Shown piece after piece: positions 32,298 through 41,466 of a DNA stretch of 64,000 nt (position 1 is the stretch's first letter; the number at the start of each line of letters is the position of its first letter). The notes under the pieces are model-generated. The model was given only the letters and a program-made list of their open reading frames with translations, had not been told where the DNA came from and did no database searches. Both the position numbers and the translations under genes were made by a program. The stretch is from positions 753,692-817,691 of the forward strand of contig NC_090168.1 of NCBI RefSeq assembly GCF_017916325.1, written 5' to 3'. Source of the DNA: Leishmania martiniquensis (Eukaryota; Euglenozoa; Kinetoplastea; Trypanosomatida; Trypanosomatidae).

Positions 32298-34358
32298 ATG
32301 GCGAACGAGGAGACGACCACGTTCCTCGTTTACTTTACTTTGGCGGTGTTCAACTTCGGATCCAGTGTGATACAGGGTGTCGCAGGTATCGGCGATGCCA
32401 TTCTAATTCAGGTATTGTGGCTTCTCGCTTGCAATCTATGCGATGATTTTCACAGAACCCCGTTGGGTGACTCGCCCGTGCGCGCCGTGGCGCTCATCAT
32501 GTACGTTCGGCTGCTTTTCATGTCCCCGCTCGTTGTCTACCTTGGCCTTAACGAGAGCGTCTTCTCGAAGCAGATGACAATCATGATGGCCGTGCCGAGC
32601 ACCATCCTTACGATTGTTGGCGTTATCCTGTACACGAGGCTCGACACCGACACCCTGAAGAAGCTTCTCGGCTTCACATGCTTCTTTTTTGCGCTCGTAT
32701 ATGTCGGTATCATGGTCTACCGCGCTTGGCGCAAGAAGAGGCAGGTGGAGGAGCTGAAAGCGCAAAACGTCAAGCTCGTAGTAGAAGCCGACGCTCTGGC
32801 AGAGGAGGCGCAGCGAAGCCCCAAGACAAGTATGATACACCTGCACGCCAGCTTTGTGCAGAATGTGCCGAACAACAGCATTTTCGTCATGCGCGCCCCT
32901 CCCCCCATCGATCAAGGCACTCTTAGGGCGGGAGGTATGGGCACGGCCTCGCTGCCGGATCCAAGTAGGCCGCGTAGCTCGGCCGTGGATATGTCAGGTA
33001 GCACAATCATCGCTCAGAGGGTTACAGCCGGCGAGATCGATGTGCGAACTGGCCTTCCGGCGGATACGACCGAGGCTTTCCTCAGTACCATCGGCGGCGA
33101 GTTGTTCGTGGCGCCCGAGACGCAGGAGCCGCGCGTGAACGAAGAGAATGTGCCGCCACTGACGCCGTCGAAGATCTCGCCATCGCGCACCATGACTTTC
33201 ACTCGCGTCCGCATTAACCGCAACATCGACGCGACGGGAAAGATCAAGATGAGCACGAAAATCGGTGCGGCTGTGGCGGCGTCTCTCGCGGGTATCATGG
33301 CGTCCCTCACTGGCGTGAATGCCCCGCCGCAGATTATTTTTATTCTCCTCTTCGATGCCCCAAATTACATTGTGCGCGTCAACTTCAGCGCCCAGTCGAT
33401 CCCCAGTAACATCGTTCGGTTTGCCATGGCCGCCTGGAACGGCTCTTTCAGCTGGGCCATGGTCCCGCTGATGATCGACGTGATCGTCTTTGGCTTCGCC
33501 GGCGTATTTGTGGGCAATCGTGTTGGACGCCTCCTCGGCCCGCAAAGCTTTAACGTGTTCGTCCTCTGCCTGTTGCTGCTCTGCTCGCTTGCCATGATGA
33601 GTAAGTGGCAGAGCCTCCTCGTCCTTTGCGCAATCCTGGCCGGCATCATCACCGTCGTATGCGGCTACCTGGAGAACAAGCGCAACAAGCCCCTCGTCGA
33701 AAAGCAGCGACTGTCCGAGCTTGAGGTCGAGAAGCGCTTATATGACTGTCTGGAGGAGCTGCAGCGCAGCAGCAACAGCTTGATGCCGCCGAGGCCGTCG
33801 CTGTCGGTGTTCAGTGCCCTGGTGCCTTTCCAGCGCGCTGGTCGTCCGGAGCCGATGTGGGGAGGCGCAAACTTCGACAACGACGATGAGGGTGCAGGCG
33901 ATGAGCGCGCGAAGGATGTCGCGGCGTCGTCAGCGGCCGACGCGACTCACGGCGAGTTGGTTTCGGTCAAGGAAGAAAAGAGCACCTCGTCTTACCATCG
34001 CTTCCAGCAGAAGAGCAGCGGGATGCCGCCGCCTGCATTAGCAATCGCCAGTGCGACCAGAGAGGTGTCCCCGGCAGCTACTACTGCCGCCTATCCGGGC
34101 AGATTCACCGACGAAGCAGACGAGCGCACTGTTCCGGCGGTTCGACGTGGCTCCGGCTACCAAACACCCAGCGATGACATTAGCGGTTCAGACGGCAGCC
34201 ATTTCCAAAGCTCCAGCAGACACGTGCTGCAGAAGGATTATACCGCCCCGAGTGAGGCTGGCATCCGTCACCCGGAGTGTCAATCGCCCTCATTGTGCAG
34301 CATGAACAGCAACGTGTCGGACACACCAAAAGGCGCGAATGCGACCCGAGAGCGGTAA
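32298..34358 (+). CDS. TauE/SafE-family (TSUP) membrane protein
   Basis: A 686-residue, multi-pass protein. The N-terminal half (about 5-145) has the family's re-entrant-like IQGVAGIGDAILIQ, then helices ending in KKLLGFTCFFFALVYVGIMV. A second half begins at about residue 320 (SLAGIMASLTGVNAPPQIIF) and includes further helices to about 455. The two halves are inverted-repeat-like, as in TauE/SafE proteins, which bacteria use to export sulfite or organosulfonates and which plants and protists also carry. Substrate here is unknown. Unusual parts are a roughly 175-residue hydrophilic insertion between the halves (about 145-320) and a 225-residue Ser/Glu-rich cytosolic-type tail (461-686). The start follows a good acceptor. 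Confidence 0.85.
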   Translation: MANEETTTFLVYFTLAVFNFGSSVIQGVAGIGDAILIQVLWLLACNLCDDFHRTPLGDSPVRAVALIMYVRLLFMSPLVVYLGLNESVFSKQMTIMMAVPSTILTIVGVILYTRLDTDTLKKLLGFTCFFFALVYVGIMVYRAWRKKRQVEELKAQNVKLVVEADALAEEAQRSPKTSMIHLHASFVQNVPNNSIFVMRAPPPIDQGTLRAGGMGTASLPDPSRPRSSAVDMSGSTIIAQRVTAGEIDVRTGLPADTTEAFLSTIGGELFVAPETQEPRVNEENVPPLTPSKISPSRTMTFTRVRINRNIDATGKIKMSTKIGAAVAASLAGIMASLTGVNAPPQIIFILLFDAPNYIVRVNFSAQSIPSNIVRFAMAAWNGSFSWAMVPLMIDVIVFGFAGVFVGNRVGRLLGPQSFNVFVLCLLLLCSLAMMSKWQSLLVLCAILAGIITVVCGYLENKRNKPLVEKQRLSELEVEKRLYDCLEELQRSSNSLMPPRPSLSVFSALVPFQRAGRPEPMWGGANFDNDDEGAGDERAKDVAASSAADATHGELVSVKEEKSTSSYHRFQQKSSGMPPPALAIASATREVSPAATTAAYPGRFTDEADERTVPAVRRGSGYQTPSDDISGSDGSHFQSSSRHVLQKDYTAPSEAGIRHPECQSPSLCSMNSNVSDTPKGANATRER

Positions 34359-36201
34359 AGCTCACCGTTGCGTTGCGTCAACTTTTCCCTGACTGCTCCT
34401 GCTTTCTCTCGGACCCTTCCTTTCGGCGGGCAAGCACATACTCTGCCCCCCCCCGTGGCAGCCGCCGACAAACAGCTGTGCCCCGCAGGCACACACACAC
34501 ACACACTGCATGAGGGGGGGTGGGGGGAGGGCGCTTACTCAGCGAAGCTGAAAAGACGTTGCAGACGCTCACATTTCGCTTTTCTGTTTTCTGCCAGTGA
34601 CAAATAGGGCGTTTGATGGGAGACGTGGGTGGGATACGAATACTTGGCAAAGGAGGAATGGTGCACTTATGGTGTGGCAAGGAGGCAGACGCAAGAGAGT
34701 CGACCGGGTGTAGAGGTACCATGGCAGGCATGCTCCCCACCACCATCGTCACCGTGCATGTCTGTCCAGCGTTCCCCTTTCCTACTTTGCATGGTTTTCT
34801 CCAACGGAAAACCGTGTCTGCGCGTCTCTGGTGGGCTCGTGACGGGTCTTCTCCATCCCGCCCGACTGTCTTGAGGTTCCGCCTTTTTTTTTCGCGTGTG
34901 TGATCGTGTGCTCACCCGATTTCGCTTCTATCCGCTTACGTGTAGATGCTGTCTCCGCGGCCGATGTATATTTGAGTCTTTGAGCAAACTCTGCACCCCC
35001 TCCCCAGCTCTCTTATATGTATCGGGCCTCGTCGGCGCTTGTGTATGTGTGTGTGTGTGTTCAGAGTAACTGGAAAAAGACTGAGTGTCTTTCCCCTCCC
35101 CTCTCCGAAACTCTCCATGGCGTGTGCGCTTATTCGAGCGGACGAGGCAGAGCTGTGGAAGGCAAATTGGGGAATCGGTCAAGAGACACAGAGGAGATCC
35201 CTTTCTCCTCTGCCTCTTCCACACCATTCTTCCAGCGTCACCTTCCATCGCGCCATCGCTATCCATACGCATTTACGTATTTGTCGCTTCCCTCACCTAC
35301 TTGCTAATCGTCCGCAACGTTAAATGCCGCAAGCGTGCGGCGAAGGCAGACTTCAGCAGACCCCATCGCGTGTGTTGGCGGCGGGTTGTTTGTTCGCTTG
35401 TCGTGTGCAGCTCCCGTTCGTTCATAGCAATCGCAGTGTAACGAAAAGATTAAGTAAAATCGTCACTGCAGACTTCTCTTTCGCTCTGCGCCTCTTCTTC
35501 CTTGGCCGATGCAGACGCGCAAGTGCACGCGAACAGGCGATACCCGCAGATATTAAACAATATCTCAAAGGAACGTCCCCGATCACCATTGTCCAAAGCG
35601 CTACTGCGTACTTGTATGGCAGTGTCTCGACAAAAGGCAGCTCCGCGATTGCGGGTCTGCACGAGGCTCGCCGGAAAGGGTAAGGTTACATTCTGTATAC
35701 AGCCCCCCACCCCACCCCTACCCTTTTTTAATGCGTATGCAGTGGAAGCGCTCGATCAGCCATGGGCCCTATGTGCGTGCTAAGGGCGTTCGCCTGATTG
35801 CGTCTTGCTTTCGTCTCATGCCTTCAAAGAAGAGCATAAGTGTTGTGTTGATGCGCGGACGGTGGCTGAGTGATGTGCGCAAGCGCGGCACCTGTCGGGG
35901 TGCTCCTTTTACTTTATTTTTCTCTGCTTCTTGCTGCTGTGAAAGGATGCGGGCGGAAAAGCAGCGGCAGAAGGCGGGGGATGCACGCATCACACACACA
36001 CACACTGTTGGGATGTGAGGTGGCGTGGCGGTGTTGCGTCAGGTGGATAATCGCGCACCCACTGATTTGGGCGCCACTTCTCCTCTCCCGTGTCTTCTTT
36101 CGACCTCTTATCCTTCGTTAACGCTTTTGGACGAAACGCAAACATGCCGAGACAAAAGTGGGAAACGGAAGGCGCCCTGCGGCTCCCTTTACGATGGAGC
36201 C

Positions 36202-36242
36202 GTGTGTGTGTATGTGTGTGTGTATGTGTGTGTGTGCGTGTT
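36202..36242. repeat. GT microsatellite
   Basis: A GT run with two TATG interruptions; a complementary-type CA run follows at 36299-36322, so the two could pair in RNA. Confidence 0.9.
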
Positions 36243-36298
36243 GTTTCGCTTCAATGTGGAGGCTTTCAAAGTGCTCTTCAGATCATCCTGCACCCCCA

Positions 36299-36322
36299 TA
36301 CACACACACATACGCACACACA
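36299..36322. repeat. CA microsatellite
   Basis: A CA run with one TACG interruption, about 55 bases after a GT run. Confidence 0.9.
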
Positions 36323-36836
36323 GCATCTCGCGCACCTCACAGCTCCCTCCGCCACGCGCCCTACACCAGATGTCAGCTCTTCTGAGACCTGTGAGGCACA
36401 AGCAGGACGGCGAAAAAAAAAGAGTTCAAGCCGACCGCCCGGCACGAAGCGCACACGCACATACGCAAAAGGGAACGGACCTCAACGCACACACCTAGGC
36501 AGGCCTACGGTGTACTTGCCTCACGTCTACGATTAGTATTGCGTGCACTCCCCCATTCCTCCAATTCGCTCGATCCATCTACTTCTCCTTTTCGCTCTTT
36601 CATTCCTTTCATCCTGTGCGCATCTCGGACACGTTGCAGAGCCTCTGTAGATTGACCTCTGCCTCGACCGGCCACCACACCCAAAAAAAAAGGTCAGTCA
36701 TTGAACCGCACGCATTTCCCTTTTTCTTCGCGCTTTGCATCGATACCCGCTCCCTCCCTCCATCCCCCCCATCTCTGCTCCACTGCCACATACAAAGCCC
36801 CGTCCCCTTTTGATGGTGTGTTGGCTTGCTTCCACT

Positions 36837-37604
36837 ATGACTGAGTTCAACCGCTACAACCACGAGGATAAGTCGACGTGGCTGAACGCCGTCGAGAGAC
36901 CAGTGGCACCGCTGGAGGCCATCATTGACCCTTCCATTCTGGCGGCAGACTTCTGCAAGCTCGGCGACGAAGTGGCGAGTGTTGTGTCGCCGGAAGGTGG
37001 TGCAGCGGAATGGATTCACGTTGACGTGATGGACGGGCACATGGTGCCGAACATTAGCATCGGCCCCTGCGTCATCTCCTCGCTGCGCACGCGCTTTCCA
37101 AAGGTGTTTCTGGACGTTCATTGCATGGTTAGTGACCCAGAGAAGTGGGTCCCTGCTGTAGCGAAGGCAGGTGGGTCGGGCTACACCTTCCACATCGAAG
37201 CGACTAGTGACAGCAAGGGTGTTGCAGAGCTCATCCGCGCTCACGGGATGCAAGTCGGTGTAGCAGTGAAGCCGGCAACAAACCTCACCCAGGAGCTGAA
37301 GGAGCTCGTTGAGGGACAGTACGTGGATCAGGTTCTGGTCATGACTGTGGAGCCTGGATTCGGTGGCCAGTCTTTCATGTCGGAGCGACTGAGCTTCATC
37401 GCCGAGCTGCGTCGCAACTACCCACATCTCAACATTGGCGTTGATGGTGGTATTGGTCCCGACACGGCGGAGCAGGCGGCCGACGTCGGCGCCAACATAC
37501 TAATCGCCGGCACTTCAGTGTTCAGGGCCGGCGACCGCAAGGCGGCCATTGAGGAGCTGCGCGCGTCGGCTCAGCGTGGCATCTGCAAGCTCTCGAGTAC
37601 CTGA
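36837..37604 (+). CDS. RPE: Ribulose-phosphate 3-epimerase
   Basis: A 255-residue enzyme interconverting ribulose 5-phosphate and xylulose 5-phosphate in the pentose phosphate pathway. TIM-barrel signatures are intact: DPSILAADF at the first strand, the metal site HVDVMDGHMVPN (His61, Asp63), DVHCMV (His95), MTVEPGFGGQSFM, and GVDGGIG with catalytic Asp203. Length fits the family (220-260), and no key residue is missing. The C-terminus ends CKLSST, which is not a classical peroxisomal (glycosomal) PTS1. An in-frame ATG at 36813 would add eight residues and is the first ATG after the candidate acceptor AG at 36796-36797, so the true start may be 36813. Confidence 0.96.
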   Translation: MTEFNRYNHEDKSTWLNAVERPVAPLEAIIDPSILAADFCKLGDEVASVVSPEGGAAEWIHVDVMDGHMVPNISIGPCVISSLRTRFPKVFLDVHCMVSDPEKWVPAVAKAGGSGYTFHIEATSDSKGVAELIRAHGMQVGVAVKPATNLTQELKELVEGQYVDQVLVMTVEPGFGGQSFMSERLSFIAELRRNYPHLNIGVDGGIGPDTAEQAADVGANILIAGTSVFRAGDRKAAIEELRASAQRGICKLSST

Positions 37605-38159
37605 AAGTCGCTACGAGGGAGGAGGCGGACTGTGCTGAGTTTTTTTTTCCGAGGACGAATACGGTTCGCAATCGAGAAGTTTTCCAACGTGACGCTGAGT
37701 TTGATTTTGTGGGGCGTATCTTTGGTGCTTGGCTATGCAATCTTTATGAGCGCTCGTGTGTATCCCTTAGAGCGGCGATCAGGTTGAGGAAGAGGAGCGG
37801 TAAGAAGGTTACCCGAACCACGCAATGGCTGCGTAGAGGAAGAAGTGGAAGAAGGGGCAGCGGTCACGAGCGTCCCATGGAGCCGGTCTCGCCCCCTCCC
37901 ACCACCACCACCCTCAGCGCCCGCCCCTCTTTTTCACCTTTGGCCCGCTCTTGTGTGTTTTCCATAGTGGGCGCATCACATCCTTTGTACTTTTCGCTCG
38001 TTACATAAACTCAGAGACACTTCCCACCCCCTCCCCCGGCTCTCTTTTTCTCGTTGCCTAAGCGCCACTCGTTGTGGCTGGTGCGGCCCCTCGCCTTTGC
38101 GCTCTTTGGTCATTCTCTATTCTGGGCGCCGTCTGCTTTGATGGCTTGCTTGCTTGCCT

Positions 38160-38174
38160 CATATATATATATAT
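38160..38174. repeat. TA dinucleotide run
   Basis: A perfect alternating AT run of 15 bases. Confidence 0.9.
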
Positions 38175-38250
38175 GCGCCTCTCTTGTTCCGGTTGAGGCA
38201 CAATCCGATGCCAAAACATTCGCAGGTGTGGTCATCAGCATTCGGCACCG

Positions 38251-38272
38251 GCACACACACACACACACACAC
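38251..38272. repeat. CA microsatellite
   Basis: A perfect CA run of eleven units. Confidence 0.92.
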
Positions 38273-39170
38273 CTTTACTCGGCCTAGCGGTCGGCAGAGA
38301 GCGGGGGGAAGGAAAGAGCCAGAAGAGGCCCCCCTGCACCGCAGCAAGTCCTCCTTTCCGTCCTCTTCTTCCAACGGCCTGCCGTATTCCCTGCGCGCTC
38401 TTCCTCCCCACACTGCTTCACACCCACCGCGCAGAAGCCCACGCATCTTGCTGACTTTGTCCGCACAAGGAAAGTATCAAGAGCAGCGAAGGCGCACGTA
38501 CATACCCAGCCGATCGTCCTCTGCTATTGATTTTTTGAGGGGGTACACAGGTAAGTGAGCGCGTGTCTGTGTGTACATGAATTCTGTGTCGCGCTACCCC
38601 CCCCCTACCCCCGACATGGCAGGCATCCTCTTTACGTGTGCACAGTGTATGGCCGGTAGGTCGAGGGCTCAGCCATCTTCTCGGCGCACAGCTCGGCAAA
38701 GGAAAAAAAAGAAAGGGAAAAGGCGCACCAAAAGTGCATCGAACAGAGGAACTTAGCGGCCATCGCTGACGAGGGACTGACCTCCTCCCGAATCGCTGAT
38801 TCCCGACTCTTTCGAACAAAGTGTTCGCCGGTGTGTCGAGCGAGGGAGGAGGAGGGCACTTGCATTGACGAAATGTTCCCTCTCCACACTTTATGCATCG
38901 GCCCTAATGTGAAGCAAAGGCGTCGATGCAGGCGCACGCGTCCGTGTGTGTTCAGGCGTCGTGAAGCTTCCAGTCCGAGCGCCAGCAGAGCCGATTGCCG
39001 GCTCCTCTTCGACCTTGTGTCTCGAATCCAATGAATTCTTTACCTTTCGCTCGGCGAAGCCCCTCTTGCCTCTTTGCAGAAACTGCGCGTTGGCCAACAG
39101 CAGCACCCTGTGGCCGCCCGGCGTTCCCGCTTTGCTTTTACCTTTTTCTTCGGGCGTTCCGTTACCATTA

Positions 39171-40706
39171 ATGCATTCTGGGGCCTTGTGGGGGCGTTTG
39201 CCGGGCCGCCCGAGGCAAGGTAGTGTATGGCGAGCCGTGCGGGGCGGCAAGCTATTCGATGGCACGTGGGCGTCAAACCATCACTCCTCAGCCCGATACG
39301 CGACGACATCGTCAGTCAGCCGTGACTCTGCTACGGCGCCTTCCACCACCGCGAGCCGGGCTTCATCGCTTCATGACGCTTTTGTTTCGCGATTCTCAGC
39401 CCAGATCCTCTCAAGTCCGCATCGGGACATCACCCACGTTCCGTACGGGGACTGGTTCGCGCTTTACGTTCAAGCACGCAAGCACTGGCACGCGCTCGAT
39501 TCCGCACCCGCCCGTGTCACGCCTGCCTCTCGCGAGGGAGGGAATACGGAGGGGTCAGAAGACGCCGAGGTGCTAGAAGCACATGTTCGCCATGCAAAGC
39601 AGGGCATCGATGCGATGCTACTGAGTAGTCTGTTTGCACGCCACTGGACAGAGGTGCACACAGTCACCACGTCAACGCCATCATCATCGCCGCTTTCGAC
39701 ATACCGCTGGTGGTGGCATCACGACTCTCTCTTCTCCGCTGAAGCCCCGGCGAGCGCACCAGACCGTGACGCCGTCCCGCCACCCCTGGAACTGTGTACG
39801 CCAGGGTTTTTGACAGAACCATTGTTGGGTGGCAATCACGTGCGCCTGTGGATGGAGGGCATTCGCGCCTCGGCTGGTGTGACAGACGCCGCCCAGGATG
39901 CCGCAGCAGTGCCGACGGCTATTATCCCGTTCTCTTCCTTGTGGGTGGTGAAGCGGAGCGCGTACTGTCGTCCATCCGCAGCAGATGGCTCCGGTGTTCT
40001 CGGCAACAGTGGTGCGGGCAGCAGTGGTCATGAAACAGCCACCTTTACCCTCCAGGAGCGACAGGCACGCCAAGCGCTTTTGCAGTCGGTGGACCAGCTC
40101 CTTCAACTGCAGCGCGAGGCGGTAGAACGTCACGAGGACACGCTAGGTTTTCCAGCAGATCAGCTGCAGCGCGTGTGCGTCCTTTCGCCTACCCAAGAGT
40201 GGGACCTCTTGTGCGATCTCCCTCGCTACCGGCAAGCGCTGTGCCGGCCAGCTCGGCCAGCGTCATCCGCAGACATGAGCGTATTAGAGGGCTCGGAAGC
40301 GGCATCTATATCGCCGCCTCGGTGGCTGTTGCTAAGCTGCTTATGTGAAGACACCAGCACACGACTCGCCTATTATGCGCACACGTTGAGCTGGCGGCGG
40401 CAGCTGAGGTCAAGCGCGAATGCCCCAGCGATCGAGGCCGCCCCTTTCGCCGTCCGGGTCCTGTCACCTGCATCCGAGCACGCTCGGTTCCGCAACCTTT
40501 CGCTCTTCTCGCTCCATGAGCAGTCCTTCATGAAAGCCCCGCTTCAGCGGCGACATGTTGCGCGTCACCGCTCCTCTTCATCTGTGGTCTCTGGGGCATC
40601 CGCGGCGGCGACCGTTCATGAGCAGGCGCGCAAAGGCTGCAGTGAGGCGGTGCGGCGAATGTCGCGTCGAGAAGAGAACATCCGTCAGTCTTTCTGGGTT
40701 CGCTGA
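39171..40706 (+). CDS. Hypothetical protein, probably mitochondrial
   Basis: A 511-residue protein of unrecognised family. The first in-frame ATG after the acceptor AG at 39078-39079 is 39171; the open frame further upstream starts only with GTG. The N-terminus is Arg/Gly/Ser-rich with almost no acidic residues for about 50 positions (MHSGALWGRLPGRPRQG onward), consistent with a mitochondrial presequence. The body has helical segments (about 80-160) and conserved-looking aromatic patches (DWFALYVQARKHW near 105), a hydrophobic FSSLWVVKRS near 250, a helical QARQALLQSVDQLLQLQ near 300, and a basic C-terminal tail. No catalytic motif. A mitoribosome or RNA-processing role would be typical for such proteins but is only a guess. 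Confidence 0.7.
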   Translation: MHSGALWGRLPGRPRQGSVWRAVRGGKLFDGTWASNHHSSARYATTSSVSRDSATAPSTTASRASSLHDAFVSRFSAQILSSPHRDITHVPYGDWFALYVQARKHWHALDSAPARVTPASREGGNTEGSEDAEVLEAHVRHAKQGIDAMLLSSLFARHWTEVHTVTTSTPSSSPLSTYRWWWHHDSLFSAEAPASAPDRDAVPPPLELCTPGFLTEPLLGGNHVRLWMEGIRASAGVTDAAQDAAAVPTAIIPFSSLWVVKRSAYCRPSAADGSGVLGNSGAGSSGHETATFTLQERQARQALLQSVDQLLQLQREAVERHEDTLGFPADQLQRVCVLSPTQEWDLLCDLPRYRQALCRPARPASSADMSVLEGSEAASISPPRWLLLSCLCEDTSTRLAYYAHTLSWRRQLRSSANAPAIEAAPFAVRVLSPASEHARFRNLSLFSLHEQSFMKAPLQRRHVARHRSSSSVVSGASAAATVHEQARKGCSEAVRRMSRREENIRQSFWVR

Positions 40707-41466
40707 AGAAGCGTTCAGAGGGCGTGCACGCATCAGCCACACAGCAATGAGGATTCGAGGGTCTTTCCTCGAAACCTGCCACCAAAGCGTATCCGGGGAG
40801 GAGGAGGAGGAGGGGGGGCAAGACGGCGTTCCCTCTTCGCACATTACCCGGCGATGCTTCGCGGCACGGCCGAAGTGCTTAGTGCGCGTCACGGCACTGC
40901 AGGAAAATGGTGGCTTCAAATGAGAGGATCAATGGTGTGTGACGATGAGAGAGTGCATGTCTGCATGTGATCACGTCACAGGTGGCACAAGCGGGCAAAC
41001 TTGCTCACACGAGAAGTGGTATGCAGCAAAGGCCAACAAGTGACATCTTTTGTTTGCTTCTGTGATACAGCATTGGTGGATACAGAGTGTTCCGTGTCAA
41101 GCGCGTGCTCTACCGGCGATGCTGCCGATGACTCCCGGCGCCTCACTTCTGCTGAGGTGATGGCGGCTGGCCCACGTGCCACCCCTCTCTTAACGTGCAG
41201 AACGGTTAGGCTTGTGGCCTGTCACGCTCCCTTACGCTGCCTCTTCTGTTTCTCTTCCAGGACTCCGCTCCGGTCTCTCCCTCCGTGTCTTCCCTTCTCC
41301 ATCCCCCACCCTCACCACCACCGCCCGCCACACACACGAACACAAGAGTGCACACGGTGCACGCAGTATTTCTTTTTATCTCCAGAGTAATCGAAGTGCT
41401 CGCGCACCTGCCAGATCCGTGTTGTCGCCCTCCACGGCACCTGTCTCGCCCAGCCCTACATCAGCG
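40707..41466 (+). other. Intergenic region, 0.8 kb
   Basis: No gene seen. A GGA-repeat/G-rich run lies at 40796-40818. Two acceptor candidates precede the next gene: AG near 41261 after CTTCTGTTTCTCTTCC, and AG at 41384-41385 after TTTCTTTTTATCTCC. The frame of the next gene is open upstream but contains no ATG before 41467. Confidence 0.6.
41365..41385 (+). promoter_or_regulatory. Polypyrimidine tract and splice acceptor for the PROPPIN-like gene
   Basis: T-rich tract with AG at 41384-41385, 81 bases before the first in-frame ATG. Confidence 0.55.

Larger units (their letters stand above)
34359..36836 (+). other. Intergenic region, 2.5 kb
   Basis: No gene is supported. It has a (CA)n at 34491-34506, a G-rich run at 34514-34531, GT runs at 35041-35060 and 36202-36242, a CA run at 36299-36322, and C/T tracts. 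An ORF of 119 codons (ATG at 35324) crosses a pyrimidine tract ending in AG near 35512, so most of it would be leader rather than protein. It is discussed among rejected items. Confidence 0.6.
37605..39170 (+). other. Intergenic region, 1.6 kb
   Basis: No gene seen. It contains a (TA)n at 38160-38174, a (CA)n at 38251-38272, C/T tracts, and the acceptor AG at 39078-39079 after CTCTTGCCTCTTTGC, which decides the next start. Confidence 0.65.

Noticed and set aside
35324..35683. 119-codon + ORF with a protein-like C-terminal half
   Set aside because: It crosses a pyrimidine tract and AG near 35512, which looks like a splice acceptor, and codon use is not host-like; I cannot support a gene.
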